Positions 44,258-57,612 of a stretch of DNA of 64,000 nucleotides are shown piece by piece. The notes beneath the pieces were generated by a model. It did no database searches, was not told the origin of the DNA, and saw only the letters and a list, made by a program, of their open reading frames with translations. Every line of letters begins with the position of its first letter. Position 1 is the stretch's first letter. The stretch is taken from assembly GCF_001039355.2 (NCBI RefSeq), contig NW_019775929.1, positions 62,001 through 126,000 on the forward strand. Reading direction: 5' to 3'. Source of the DNA: Lingula anatina (taxonomy: Eukaryota > Brachiopoda > Lingulata > Lingulida > Lingulidae). The position numbers and the translations under genes were made by a program.

Positions 44258-46223
44258 CTGTAAGACATGCCAAGAATGAACGTGGGAAAATTTGGGTGAC
44301 AATTTCCATGATGGTGTGTCCCTATAACAAATAATCTCAGACCCTTTTCCTCTTGAAATATGACAATAATCATATTCCAAAGATCAGGACATTTGCCAAA
44401 ATAGTTGAAAAAAAAAATTTTTTTTGTAACGAAGGCTGTGTAAACCATATTAGATAGTGATATGGTGAAAATTGCCTTTAGTAATATTTAACAACCCCAG
44501 TCCACATCACCAACACACACCGCCAGCTATCAGTCCGTTTGTGGCAAATTTGAAGCAGTGTTGAGTATAAATAATAAATGAATAAATATACTGATTATTA
44601 TACAACATACAAATACTGCAGCAAGTGCTCACCATGGTTATTTTGGTTGCCATGGTTATGGTTATAGTGCATTTGCATACCGGTTATGTAATAAAAAAAA
44701 TATAGCAACATACAGAGAAGAAACACCAGCCAAGATAAGCCCTTCCAGAGAAGTAGTCTTGTATCACAGAATATATAAATATAAGTTGAAGAAAGAATAA
44801 CATTTCTTTACAAAATTGTCCACTGACATTTTGTCTAGTAAGGTTCCACAAAGCAAGTAAGCGGGAAAAATGGTCTTGGAATTATCTTTTGTTCAATGTG
44901 GGAGGTAAGTTAGTTTTAAATGGTCAAGTATATGAAAGACAGCCTTTCACAATCTGAGAATGGCAAAAGTAGAAAGGAGAGTGGCACAGACAACTGCCTA
45001 AGAAATATGGATCCAATAAGTATTCAAAGTGTTATAAATTTCCTAATTTTCACATGGTATAGTTCCACTCAGAATATGTTGGCCACACTGAAAGGTTCTT
45101 AGGATGAAGAATTGTTGAAGGAATGTAATGGTCCTAATGACATAACAAGTGGACACAAAACTGAGGTCCATCATGAAAAAAATGTGCACGTCTGCATGTT
45201 TATTCTTCATCGAATTCACATGCCACTAAATATTCTGCCAACCGCCTTAAACATGTCAGTTGGTTTTCTAGTTAGACTAAGATAATCAGTCTATACAATA
45301 TGCTAGCACTACCAAAATGCTCCATGCCATTCCTGGTTGTGATTTGGACGCAGCTCTGTGTCATTTTCAAATAAGAGAGATCCTTGAAAGTTAAATTCTG
45401 AAATAAGTTTGCAAAGAAGAGTGAGACTGTTGGACCACAAGACATATGTATTATAGAGAGAATTACTCGATCTTGTTATTTCAAGAAGGAAAGATCTGTA
45501 AAGGCATCTTTATAAACAGATAAAAGAAGAGCCTGGTGCCAACAAGAATAATAAGAAGACAAATTTGAAGATAATGAATGTGTGCATCCTGTTAATTGAA
45601 CAAATGAATGTCAAAAAGGCACGGAAACTTTCATCTGTGAATCGCACCATCAACATAGATCACTTGGACAAAACAATCAAAATTGTTTATCACACCAAGA
45701 AAAATGAAATTATTACAATCACTCCAGGGAACATTCATTTAAAAGACGAAGATTGTCAAACCAAGATGACCCAATTGCACTCAACCTCAACCAATTACAC
45801 TTAGTTCTTGACACAGTAACAAACCAATTCCATGACAATTGTTTCATAACATAACACATCTAATGGATTTACTTCATACAAAATAATTAAATATTTTCTG
45901 GTCAAAGTGCTGCAGCACTTAACATGGCATCACTGAGCAATATGTACAGGTCACAATGTGAGGAATTATCTATATTTACTGGATTCACTCCAGCAGCTTT
46001 TCGATCTATTTCAGAAAAAAAAAAACTACATCCTACTCAGTAAAAAGTAATCAAATGTCTGTTGCTTATAAGAATCTAGTGAGAGCCCAGTTGGGGAAAT
46101 TTGTCAAACCTTAAGCCAGAGATTTATCATAATATTAAGTATTTCACGTTATCTAAATCTCAGACCAGTATTGATTACAAAACCCCTGACCATAAATTAT
46201 GAAGTCAACCTACAAAAAAACAT
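44258..46223 (-). other. Probable last intron / alternative 3' UTR of the FRMD4-like gene
   Basis: No supported coding sequence. If the exon at 46224-47790 is read through to its stop, this stretch would be 3' UTR and downstream DNA; if the AG/GTCAGT donor is used, it is intron. Confidence 0.5.
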
Positions 46224-47790
46224 CTAAACCTCAGACTGTAGCTTTGGTTTAATTGTGCGGTAATGTACTGACCTACGAGCACCACTACTACTACTGTTGC
46301 TGCCATCTGGTGGTGGTGATAACACAGGCTCGCATTTCATTGGCTGCGGTGCTGTATATTGCACCTGTCGTGAAGAGCTACTTTGTGAATGGTAACCAGC
46401 AGTTTGCGTATGATAGCGTGGTGCTTGGTGACTCTGTACTGTGTACGAGCCAAGCCCGCGCTCACGCACTGTCTCGTAAGATGCTGGACTGAGGGGAGGC
46501 CTGTCATAGCCTCCCTCAGAGTAAGTGGCCCCTTGTCCTCCTGCAGCTGCTGCCCCCTGGTGATGAGGTGTGCGTTGTGATAAATATGGTGACCTTGGAC
46601 TATGTGGCTCTTGCCCCGAGTGTGGCGGCGTGCCACTGCTCTGTGATCCTGGGCTCTCGTTACTCCGCTGCCGTCGTAACTTTTCACTATACTTGTAAAA
46701 GTCTGACAACTCGTATGGTTTTGTCACTTCCCTATATGGGCGGAATTTTGTCACAGTCATGACGGGTTTTGGGGACTCTGGCGCCCCTTTTGTATTAGTC
46801 CTATTTTCATTTCTCTCTGGGTTTTTCTCTCTTTCTACAGAAAGTCTTTGCTGAATATCCCGGGAGATGTTCATAATGTCATGTTTGACATTCGGCTGTA
46901 GTGGGCTCTCATAGCGTGGTGAGTCACTGCCACTGTGGTGCCGATGTTTTAAAGATGGTGGAGATTCTGAGGTCTCATACCATTGCCTCGGTTCATGCCG
47001 ATGGCCGTTTGAGTCTATGTAGGGAATTGATGCCTCTGCAGCTCCGTAACTTTTCTCCTCAATATTACTATACCTCTGATGTTGTTGGTGGTGGGGATGG
47101 GACGAATGATGATGTTGCTGCTTGTGTTGCTGATGATGATGATGATGATGCTGTTGGTGATGGTGATGGGGCATATTATGCACAGGACGATCCCGCTCAA
47201 AATAGTCACCAAAATCTGAATGTGAGTCTCTTTTGCTACCAAATCTTGATGGGGTCAATTCCGGTAAATTTTCCTCCTGTCGTTGGTGCTGCTGTTGCTG
47301 TTGTTGTTGGTCAAGATAGTACTGTTGTTGCCTAGTAAATGTATTGACATTCCTTTCTAGGCTTCCATATCTGGGATATTCCTTACTTCCTCGTCTATAG
47401 GTCCCTTCTAAACTGTTATGCCGAGCTGGAAATCCGCCCCTATCGTCACTCCCTACACTAGAATTATCCCCTCCTCCGTACAGCCCCTCGCCACCACCCT
47501 TCAACTCATCTGTGCTCTGATAATGTCCCGCATGTGCGGTGCTACCGGTGTTCACGTTGTACATATTGTGCATGGGCACCGTCCTCCCAGAGTCAACGTT
47601 TGTTTCGTAACGTGCACTTCGTCCTCCCGAGGAGTCTCGTGTTGAGGTACTACTCAAGTTATCGTACTCGGAGAGGTTGCTGGAGGTGGAGTTGACCCGT
47701 GAACTGAAGGTTGGGTATTGTAGTGTTCTGTAATGTGTTCTGGTGGAATAAACTGTGTTAGGAGTGTAGCCTACATCTTTGGACCCTTGC
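46224..47790 (-). CDS. FRMD4-like gene, large Ser/Pro/His/Gln-rich tail exon
   Basis: Starts after TTTTTAG with QGSKDVGYTPNTVYSTRTHY, completing a split Arg from the previous exon. The middle is low complexity: a poly-Gln run (47286-47310) and a His/Gln-rich run of about 35 residues (47077-47178). A conserved-looking block, VTKFRPYREVTKPYELSDFY (about 46660-46770), reads like the motif I recall from FRMD4A/CCDC120/INAVA-type proteins; this recall was not checked. The frame can run to TAG at 46224, ending KPKLQSEV, a class I PDZ-ligand pattern. It can also splice out at AG/GTCAGT (46273) in phase 2. Role: disordered tail, probably for protein interactions at cell junctions (inference from the family). 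Confidence 0.85.
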
Positions 47791-48208
47791 CTAAAAATAC
47801 AATGACAAAAATTTTAAAATTTTACTTTAATTTTTTTTTAAATTCTTATATGTATTTAATTACTATAAATCTTCATTCATATCAATCAAAAGGGGAAAAA
47901 AGACATGAACAGACTGTGTTATGATTAATTGCGAAAGCATTTGTGATATTTTCCATGGTAATAGTAACAGAAGTTAATGAACAGCAGCAGTCTAAGAAAT
48001 TGCAAGTACCTTAAGTGCAATTAACATGACTGCTCTGAAAGATATTACAATTCCCAGGCAGGACAGGCTACAACTGGCAGACACTGACTACCAAGAAAAT
48101 CCCAAACCTTAATTAACTTTAATATAAATCTTAAATCTACCTTTTCCTAGCTACTATAAGGGGATCCTCTACCTTCAACCCCCCTCCCCCAAACACACCC
48201 TTGCCTAC
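47791..48208 (-). other. Intron of the FRMD4-like gene
   Basis: 418 bp, GTAGGC...TTTAG. No other feature seen. Confidence 0.75.
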
Positions 48209-48420
48209 CTTCCCAGTCTAGGGCTTGGAGAAGACCCCCTAGGGTAGTTGGGCTGCCTCTGGGGGCTGGCTGATGGTGAGGAGTACGCTGACCTCTGGGA
48301 GTATGACCCTGACCTTCCTGACCCCTGGGACTCCATGGAGGTCAAGGACTGTGACGAGGGCGTTGACGGGCGCTTGTGTTCTCGCGGAGGTGTGCCGTGT
48401 TCTACTTCAACTATCTCCAC
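48209..48420 (-). CDS. FRMD4-like gene, exon k (Ser/Pro-rich)
   Basis: 212 nt, phase 0 in and phase 2 out. Encodes VEIVEVEHGTPPREHKRPST followed by SPSPRLG, a disordered Ser/Pro/Arg segment. Acceptor AATAAACAG, donor AAG/GTAGGC. Confidence 0.8.
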
Positions 48421-51400
48421 CTGTTTATTAAAGAAAAAATAATTAATTCTAAGCAAATAATTCATTAAACACCTTTCCATTGTACATATACTTTTTTAAT
48501 CTTTCTTTTATTATGTATAATTCTACACCAATCAAAACAGCAATATCACACAATTTGCATTTTTAAAACAACCGAAATTATATGTAAGCTACCCTTCTAT
48601 AAGTTAGTAGGTGTTAGGCTATCTATAATAATCTATGTCAACTCATCTGAAATTAAGTATATTACATGTCTACTCCACAGATGTTGTAAATGTAAAATAT
48701 AAGTGACATATTTTAAATAGCAAGTCACATTGTTAAACACAGGGAAATATCAGAATTCATACCACACATGGGTTTAATGTCACAATATGGCACTGGCTCA
48801 GGTATTTCCATAATATATATCACGTTATCTGTTCTTAACACAAGTGATATTTACTGAGGAAACATTGCATGTGGACATGACAAAGTTGCTGGTCACCTTC
48901 CCTTAAATATTAATGCACTCAGGGCATGAGTAAACAAAATATGTATTAAAAGTCATTACATTTATTATTAATGTTTTGACACGGCGTTCTTTTTCAGGTG
49001 GATTCACATCACCCAATGTCATCATTTTGAGCCACGAAATGTCATTATTACATGTGTATTTTTTTTAAAACTGTGAATGTACAACTGATATAATTGAAAT
49101 TACATAGTCATCTGGCAGTCACACCTAAATTATTAAAGAATAATCTCTGCATATTTGTTTTATCTGTGACAAATAACCTGCAGCTGTCTGATCATACCCA
49201 AGTGGCAAAATCTTAACCGCCTTTACTGTACAATCAACCAAGTCATAACTGAATAACTTTCTTTTCCAAAAAAGTCAAAATATCATCACAAATTGTGCAC
49301 CAAATGTTACAACATGTCACTAATACCTGCATGATCAATGTATAGTTATATCACATCACAACATGAAAAGAAATACTTAACATACGACCTTAAACTTGCT
49401 TATATGAAATACTTGAACTTAAAAAAAAATCATGCACTTTATCATATACATACTCCTAAACTGGTTTTATCCTGGTGAAGTCTTGTTATGGTAAAAAACA
49501 TAGCCATGCTTCTAGCAGATGTGGAGATGTGGTCTGTATATATCTTCTTTACCATGCTATTCTGCATGCATATATCTCCACTATTGCATGCTGGCAGTTA
49601 AAACATACACACACCATACTGCAAGGGACCATCACAAAATGTTTATCACCTTTTCTTTTGGTATTTTTCATTTAACTAAAGCGTGTACAAATTTGGAAGA
49701 AATGCTGTTGATTAGAATTGATCATTAACTTTTTAATTGTTTTCAACATCTTTGTGTCTGAATGCATCTGAGTTTTTTTATCTCTTATTTTTCCCTTTCT
49801 ACATTTTTTTAAATGTTGGCCATACATGCATAAATTTGTCACATTTATTTCTCTGACAGACAACATTCAAGGAATTATAAACTGTAATTTGACCTTTTGA
49901 GACAGTCCCCCATGAGGGTGTTGTCTGTACACCACCAGTGGTTGTCAAGATAAATGACTCTCAGCAGATACCTGAATTCTAATTGGGACATTCTATCCTC
50001 ATTTATGTTCATTAAATGCAACGAATAAGAATGTACTTTACCAAAATGATAAATAAACACATACACTACATCATATTAGCAGGTCATATGTTGACAAAGG
50101 TTTTAAAGGGGATATAGTTTTGTCAAAGGAAATGGTCAATTAACCATTTGTCACATTTTTTACTAAATGAACAAATAAAATGAGATGGATGCAGCAACTT
50201 TCGTTCGTTAATGATCTTCATATAATATTAAAAACAACCCTATTTATGTTGTCTTTTGCAACCTGTTTCCTAGTGATAACGAGAAACTAACGATCATCAA
50301 AATGCTATAACTGCACCAAAGCTATTGTTCCTTGATCATAAATTATCTTCATCAGGGTGATACCATGGCCATTAGAACAACACTCCTTGGGGCATCACAT
50401 ATGGGCTTGGTTTGTGCTGAATTTTTTTCTCAGATTGCAGACAGATACAATTGTTTCAGAACTAGTTCTTAAATTGGACAAGACTAATCACTTCAAATCC
50501 ATCACAATATGAAACTATGTGTAAAATTCATTCAATATACCTTTGACTTACTGGACCACATGCTGTGGACCCAACAGTAATCTGCAATCAACACTAATAA
50601 TTCTGATTAAGCTTTCAAAAGCTGGCAGAGAAATGTTCTGGAAGCTCTGAGTGTGAACAGTACTATAGCCTACAGGTATCTTTTGCATGGCCCATGTGCT
50701 CTAGATATTACCAATATTAACATCCCTACATTATGATTAACTTGTAAAATGGCCATGGTAATACAGAGATTAATGTCAGTGTTATTTATGGAGTTTGTAA
50801 AGAGATGAATTGATATGAGCTTAACTACATATAGCTTAACTGAGGGCATACATTTTATAATCCACATTCCTCATATTAATTTTGCTATTTATTCCACCTT
50901 ATCTATTTATGCTATTATAGTTTATTCTTAAAATGAAGTATTTCATCAGGAATAACTATCGATATACCTACACATTGACTGGTATTTTTAATCATTTATC
51001 TTTATTATCCTTTCTGCTATTGATATGAGGAAAAATGAAATATTACCTAGCTCTGTATTACCATCATTACTAAATGCTGAAACAGATTTTCTTCAAAAGG
51101 CCATTATTTGCTCTTAGCTAAATCATATGGAAAACTAACAAAACCTGACTGAATTATTAAATGTCATTTATCAGTGATCTAAAAGGGTCAAAGCAAAAGG
51201 TACAAAAAATTACTGAAACATTCATGATCTATAATATAATTTCGACCAAAATGGAAATCATGTCAGTTTGTGCTATGATAGCCTAAAGCCTAGTATAATC
51301 CAAATATGCATATAATGCCAATATTCATTCCTGCATTTACCACAATTACAATATGCAATGCCACACAAACAGGAGACAAAAATAGCAAAACTGACATTGT

Positions 51401-52287
51401 CTAGCAGACAAAAAATTGTTGCTGCCAGTTTTAGCAAAGCTCCAGTCTACAAACTGAAAATGCCACATCTATAGTTGCTTTAGCAGGGTTAAGCATGCCC
51501 CCACCCCCCAGGAAAAAGTCAACTTGTCATTCAGCCCCAATGAAAAATAAATAAATAATAAACAAAGAAAATAAATAAATAGATAAATCACCTCTACAAG
51601 ACGAACCTTTTTTCTGTTTAGTTCAGCCCATAGTAGTAATGGAGGCAAACAGTTAATGATATGAAAACCATATAATTAATACAAATGTCACTAAATAAAA
51701 CAGACCATGATGGCAATGAAGGTTGCAAGGATGTAGAACTGTGCCACTGAACTGGTGTGTACTACACTTACCCTCTGACCTGATAAGTAAACAGGTCTTT
51801 TCTCTAAATTCTCAAATATTGCAGTAAAATATTCTCCCAGAGAAGAAAAAATGTAAGCAAAATAAATAAATAAAATAGAACTAGGCATGTACACACCAGT
51901 CAATGGTCACAAATGGTGCCTCAAGTGTCACCTGTCAAAATATTTTGTTAATATATATATATATATCCTCAAAATGTCAGTTTTATGTTCCAAAACAACA
52001 CACATTATAATGTGAAGAATTATCACATTCTCGTGAAAGAGGCTGGCAGACTAAAATATCAATTTTAGCAACAAAGGCTTGTGAATTTTTCCGAAAGAAA
52101 AAATATCTTTGATATATGATAATAGCTTACCATACATTTCACAGTACCGAATACAATATCAAAAGGACTTTACTCGACAAAAGTCCCCAGCACAATTTTT
52201 CTCCACCCCCCCCCCCCCCCTTTCCCCAATTTTTTCATGACAGGTGACACCTGGGACACAGGGGACATGCACAAGCCAAATATTTAC
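48421..52287 (-). other. Large intron of the FRMD4-like gene
   Basis: 3.87 kb. The flanking phases already fit (0 to 0), so no missing exon is required. Only short chance frames, (AT)n at about 51950-51965 and a C-tract at 52206-52221 were noticed. Confidence 0.7.
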
Positions 52288-52376
52288 TTTAGGAGAAGTT
52301 ATGACTGTAACCTTAGGATGGTCCTTGTGTACTCTCTGCACTGCCGGAGACGTGAATGGTGATGGGTACTCTGATT
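52288..52376 (-). CDS. FRMD4-like gene, exon j
   Basis: 89 nt, acceptor AACTTCAG, donor CCTAAA/GTAAAT. Encodes SEYPSPFTSPAVQRVHKDHP and KVTVITSPK. A second possible donor (AAG/GTTACA) would shorten it by 24 nt and keep the frame. Confidence 0.75.
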
Positions 52377-53168
52377 CTGAAGTTAAAAAGACGAAAGGTG
52401 TTAGTTCAATATGATATATATATATTTATGTTATCCAGCAAGAAATATAATTAATAAAATACTAAAATGCATGGATATATATATTTCGCAAAATTTCATT
52501 TTCATATTGTTCGTCAATAAATATTCGATTTTATATTGTTGCTTCAAAAATAAATGATTTGACCTTTACCATCCTAAAACATCAAATTCAAAATATCATC
52601 TCAACAAGTGGAACTTGTAAAAACAATTATGTTATTCAAGCGTATTGTTTCAAATAAGCCAGCCCATCTTTAAATGCCCGCTGATTATGAGCCATAACTA
52701 CGTATCTAAAGCATTCTTGCGCTGAAGCTAAAGTTAGAGGTTCAAAATCCTGATGCTGATGTTGAAATTGTGAGAAACCACTTCTAAATCAACCAAAGAA
52801 CTTTACACAACCCTGTTTTTACTCAATAATTTCTGCCACCACACATCAAACAAAAAGTGAAACTTTTCACACAAAAACAAATTTTGTGATAAAAGAGAGT
52901 CAATGAATTAATGTTCAAACAAACACCAAACTTATTTCCTTTCATAGGAATACAGTGTTGAAATTCATGTGTAGGCAATCTCAAATGGCAACATACGCTG
53001 CATGCAATACCAGAGAAGAAAAGTGCAGATTGAAATATAAGGTGCTCTGAAAGCAAGCCACAGCAATGCCACCTAAATTCTACATTTCAGGTTCAAAATC
53101 CCCAACTATTCCCTGAATCATGAAAGCAAACTCCAAAGCCACTTCAAACGCCAACTCAAAAAGGTCAC

Positions 53169-53591
53169 CTGTCTTTGAGCTACTTTTAGAACTTTCTTTA
53201 TCACTTGCGTCAACCACTGTAGCATTGACAGTCTTTGCTGTGTCATTGCCCCCATGTTTCTTTTTACTCAGCAGCGCAGCAGAAACCGAATAACTTCCAC
53301 TGTTCTCCTTTGACGCCATATTCTGGTCAGAGTGAGGCTTCGTAAGATTCACAGGACTCAATTTCTTTGATGTCCCACTCTCTGGCTCTTCCAATATATC
53401 TTTGAGATTTTTGAGTCGGAATGTTTTAGGAGGCCTTGGAGGTTTATCGGAGTCTGAACTAGAAGGTTTGGCGACTGATGCCTGGAGTCGCGAAAGGGAA
53501 GTCAGACCAGCGGACTTCTCGGACTCCTGTGTTTTGGCACTAATATCACTAGCACTGTCACTTTTGGCTTCACTTTTTATACTCTGGCGAT
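53169..53591 (-). CDS. FRMD4-like gene, exon i
   Basis: 423 nt, acceptor TTTCACTAG, donor GACAG/GTGACC. Encodes a Ser/Lys-rich disordered segment with a proline stretch (DKPPRPPKTFRLKNLKDIL) that could bind SH3 domains. It ends NATVVDASDKESSKSSSKT. Phase 1 in and out. Confidence 0.8.
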
Positions 53592-54217
53592 CTAGTGAAA
53601 CTTAAATTAAAACAATCATGCACTACTTTGTTGTCCCTCTGTCTCCCTTCATGGAGATCCCAAGCAATAGAAATTTATTTAATATAAGTTTCAGGACATA
53701 GGGAAGAGTGGTTGAAAAAATGTTTAGATACTAAAAAGCTAAATTTCTATATCAGAGTAATCAGAATAAATCACCTTGCTTTTTTCCCCTTAAATCTTTT
53801 CTTTTGCACCAAATGAAACCATTTAGCTCTATGATTTAACTAATTTTGGAATTAAAACCACTTTTCCCAAATATCCATTTCAGCAATATAATTACCGGCA
53901 TGCAACAGTATTATCTTGGGTATATAATATATACATGTTCATGCAATGTTAATAAGCAGATATATTATTCAATGTATTTTTTTCTTCTGACATGCATAAA
54001 AAAAATGAAAATTATCTGCCAACATGCTGAGGAAGACAGATGTCTCATAGCATCAATGCCATTGCGTTAGATGAGACAAATCCATCTCAACCCATCTTTC
54101 CAATTGTGTTGAAGGAGCCAAGTCTGTTTAGCTTGTTTCCGATCTTGTAACACTATGGATGACCCTGGGAGTTATATAAATATGTAATACATGGCTGTCA
54201 GTAAAGTGAAAACTTAC
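53592..54217 (-). other. Intron of the FRMD4-like gene
   Basis: 626 bp between exon i and the microexon. Nothing else recognised. Confidence 0.7.
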
Positions 54218-54244
54218 CACTGTCTGCTGTGCCAATGCTTTCAT
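54218..54244 (-). CDS. FRMD4-like gene, exon h, 27-nt microexon
   Basis: Flanked by ATTTTTAG and GTAAGT. Adds nine codons across its split ends (DESIGTADS-D) and is phase 1 in and out, so it can be included or skipped without frame change. Inclusion reads smoothly between exons g and i. Confidence 0.75.
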
Positions 54245-54477
54245 CTAAAAATAAAGTGAAAATATAATGTTCATTGCAATTGATCATAATTCCACAATAC
54301 CACTTCTATAATAAAATTGTCATTAAAATCACATATCAGAGTGATCAAGCCTACAAATAATGAAAGAAAGATAAAATAATTATAACAATAAACTATAAAA
54401 ACCTTGACAATTTTTTAAATTGTGAGCAGGAGTTTTCATACTACTACTTCTGGTTGAAAGCTGAAATATGCGCATAC

Positions 54478-54562
54478 CATCTAAGGACGGCTGGTGATGC
54501 TTGACTAGGGCCTGGCCTTTCTTGTACTTCATCTCGTTAAGCCTTTTTTCAATATCCTGGAG
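54478..54562 (-). CDS. FRMD4-like gene, exon g (end of CUPID region)
   Basis: 85 nt, acceptor TGTTTCAG, donor GATG/GTATGC. Encodes LQDIEKRLNEMKYKKGQALV and KHHQPSLD, a short helix typical of the end of the CUPID/DUF3338 coiled coil, then a linker. Confidence 0.85.
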
Positions 54563-55324
54563 CTGAAACATTAAAAAAGGAAATATGAAACAAAATCTTC
54601 CCCCTGAATGAAAAATGGTTCACAAAAAATTAGCAAAAACACAAATGTTTTACTATTTACCCATGCTTAGATACACAGTGGTAGATACGGATATTTGTTT
54701 AATTAATTCCCATGCCAAATACTTTTAATCACCTGGCTGAATTGCACAAACTAGCAGGAAATATGCATGCAGCATTCTCTATTACGATAGTGACAATTAG
54801 TAGCATGGGGAGACATGCATATAGGTTCTATTATATCTTTGCCTTGTGACTTTCCTTCTTCTCATTTACCACATTATCACTTGTTCACTAATTTTTCCGA
54901 CAGCACCATTAAACCAGCTTTTTAAGCAACAATTTTAAAACTTTTTTTTTTTTGTTCCACTGGTTCATTGTGTGCACTCTCTGTGTCCCTTCTGTTATAT
55001 TAAAAAGTAAAACATTTGTATTTAATTCTTCACTGGCAGTCTTATCTGTACTCATTTTGTATTAGACTACCACATAAAATCTTTTTTTTGTTTTTCCACA
55101 CTGAAAGTATTTCCATAATGACAAATACAAGGTCATTGCCAGAAATTAACTTGTAATGCCAAATCTTGATTCTAATTAAGAGTTTGACCCAAATTCTGGT
55201 ACTCATCCTCTATGGTAATTTCAAACCAGAATGGAACTAAAAGAGTGCAGAAGAATCCCAGTTGTCTATTTCTTCAGGAGAAGAAACTAGAGCAAGATAA
55301 AATCAACAATGGGAGGCCCATAAC
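54563..55324 (-). other. Intron of the FRMD4-like gene
   Basis: 762 bp. No other feature recognised apart from short T-tracts. Confidence 0.7.
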
Positions 55325-55474
55325 CTTTTCTCGAGATTTCTGATATGTCTGTCTCCGGCTCTTTCGAACACTTTTAGCAGCGGAAGTGTCTTTGGCCAAT
55401 TTTAGTGCTGCATTTGTAATCTGGTTCTGGAGCTCGAATTCTAATTCTAGTTTTGCGAGTTCTTCGTCTTCCTC
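55325..55474 (-). CDS. FRMD4-like gene, exon f (CUPID)
   Basis: 150 nt, phase 0 both sides. Encodes EEDEELAKLELEFELQNQIT and NAALKLAKDTSAAKSVRKSR, an amphipathic helix followed by a basic stretch (RRQTYQKSREK). Matches the second half of the CUPID fold as I recall it. Confidence 0.9.
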
Positions 55475-56941
55475 CTAGAAATTGCAGAAGAAAAAAATGG
55501 CAACACATGAAGCTCATGGTATTATCTTCCAAACAAAAGGAAATCAGTCCAAATGAAGTATGCATTTGTACAAGCTTGATTCATGTGTCCAGAAACTTTG
55601 TCCTCTTTTCCCTTGCAGATCATTTCTATCAAGCAATGTTACAGTTTGTATATCAGGCATTTCAGCACAATTCTGTTCTAATGTGACCTGTCCAAGACAT
55701 CAATTTCTAGCACAGAATATATATGAATTCTTACTATCATGAAAAGCCTAAATGATCAGCCTTTTTGTGTAAATTATTCCTGCAAAACATTTGCAAACTC
55801 ATTAGTGGTTACAACTATGCAATATTTCCACTACAAAGTTGGTGTCCCTGGGGTTAATCCCAACATTAAGTCCTTTTATGAATATAAGTGCTAATATTAC
55901 CCGATACAAAACCCCATTGTCCCAGTAATAGCATGTGTCATACAGTTAGTCACTGTTATAGTAAATACACACAAACACTATACACAGTATATATTATATA
56001 CAAAACTATGCCAGGCCCTTCTATTTTCCCTATATCATACATAATGAAAAAGTATTTAAGGAAAGTAAACTAATAAATTAACCTTCCCTTTTCATTGTAT
56101 GTTAATTTGTAAATGTGTTACCTGAAAAGTATACTTATGTAAAAACATCTGAATCTCAAAACACTGTCATTACTATTCCTCTGTATCTATATCATTTCTA
56201 ACTCGGTGAAAGTTTGTTGGTGAATAGAAAATGGAAGTAAATATACGCAATTCTTGACAGAAGAAGGCTTGCCAACTCTATGCAATTTTGATTTTTTTTT
56301 AAAATATATCTCGAAAATAATTTGCCTATCAACAACATTAGTGCTCAGGTTTTCTCTTGTTGATCATGATAAAGTAAAGGATTAATTTTGAGAAACAATA
56401 TGTTGGCAGACCTGTCTTAGTGGTGCATTTTTCAAGTTTCTTCCTCAGAAAGGTTCAAAGTGTACATGCACATCTGCTGTGAAAAATTCAGTATTACAAT
56501 TTGGGTGATAAAAGTGAAGTGTGCAGCATGATGCATAATTAAAAGTTTAGGGTCAAACCAGTTGATTTCTCAACATTTTTTCGTGATTAAATATATACTT
56601 CACAGAACACGTCAACGCAGACAAAAAACAATCTTGTAATCACTTTTAATAAGATAAATGTAAAAATTCCAGCCACTACTTGATCTAAATATATTATATC
56701 TACAAAAAAGCTTCACCTCAAACATAACTTTCACACCACATTTCTAGCCTAAAAATACCAAAGATGTTATAAACATTAAACTCAAACTAATTGATAAGTG
56801 ACTTTTTTTCCTGGACCAACCACATCTGCTTCTGATGCTCTTTTTCTTGCTGGTTAAAAAAAAATGACAAGTTTATAATATTCTGTGTTCAACTGGTTGA
56901 CTATAAGCCAATCAGAAAGGTGTTTTTTTACAAGCCCTTAC
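55475..56941 (-). other. Intron of the FRMD4-like gene
   Basis: 1.47 kb. Phases fit without another exon; nothing else recognised. Confidence 0.7.
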
Positions 56942-57067
56942 CTCATCCCTGTCAGTATTAATAATTCTTGAGGACAAGGAGAATTCTGTTCCCATTCTTT
57001 TCCTGACAACGGGGACCATTTCCCCAGGAATGAGAGGGGTCTCTGGGGGCAGCTCCCCAGTGAGGTC
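56942..57067 (-). CDS. FRMD4-like gene, exon e (CUPID)
   Basis: 126 nt, phase 0 both sides. Encodes DLTGELPPETPLIPGEMVPV and VRKRMGTEFSLSSRII. The LTGELP-x(4)-PL-PGE-P-VRKR-GT-F string is the most diagnostic part of the CUPID (DUF3338) domain of FRMD4A/B, INAVA and CCDC120. Confidence 0.92.
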
Positions 57068-57475
57068 CTGAAAACACAGCATTGTTCTATTATTTCTGAG
57101 TACAGTTTTGGGTATGTCAGATATTACGCTGTTTTCCTGATACACCATGTGCACAGGCTGCACACATGCAATAGTTTGATCATTTCTAGGTACCCATGTA
57201 TTAATATTTGTGCTGGTGGTAGAATTATGATTGTATATTTATACTCATAGGGGTCCGCCTATGCTTTTAACATTTAGCTTGTACAGTACTATGTATATGA
57301 CTTAATTCACTGTTATTGTGTACCATTACAAAACGTGGGAGAAAGACCATATAATACCTTTAGGTGCCAAAAAAATAACAAGCTTGCTAGGTGTAAGGTC
57401 AGTTTCCATCACATCATATTGTGGTCAACCTCAAACAATAGTCAAAAGTATACAACCAGATATTAGGCTACTTAC

Positions 57476-57612
57476 CCCTTCTCTTATGCATAGTAGCTTC
57501 AATTCGGCAGTTTTCTTTTTTAGCGCCTCTTCTAAGGCTTCTTTTCTTGCCTTCAGCGCGGCATACATATCACGTTGTGCTGCACGTGCAATCTCTAGTT
57601 GCTCAGTGGTCA
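57476..57612 (-). CDS. FRMD4-like gene, exon d (CUPID, first helix)
   Basis: 137 nt. Encodes TTEQLEIARAAQRDMYAALK and ARKEALEEALKKKTAELKLL then CIREG, a long coiled-coil helix that opens the CUPID domain. Acceptor CTCTTTCAG, donor GTAAGT. The domain is known to bind cytohesin Arf-GEFs in vertebrate FRMD4A and INAVA; for this protein that is inference. Confidence 0.92.
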
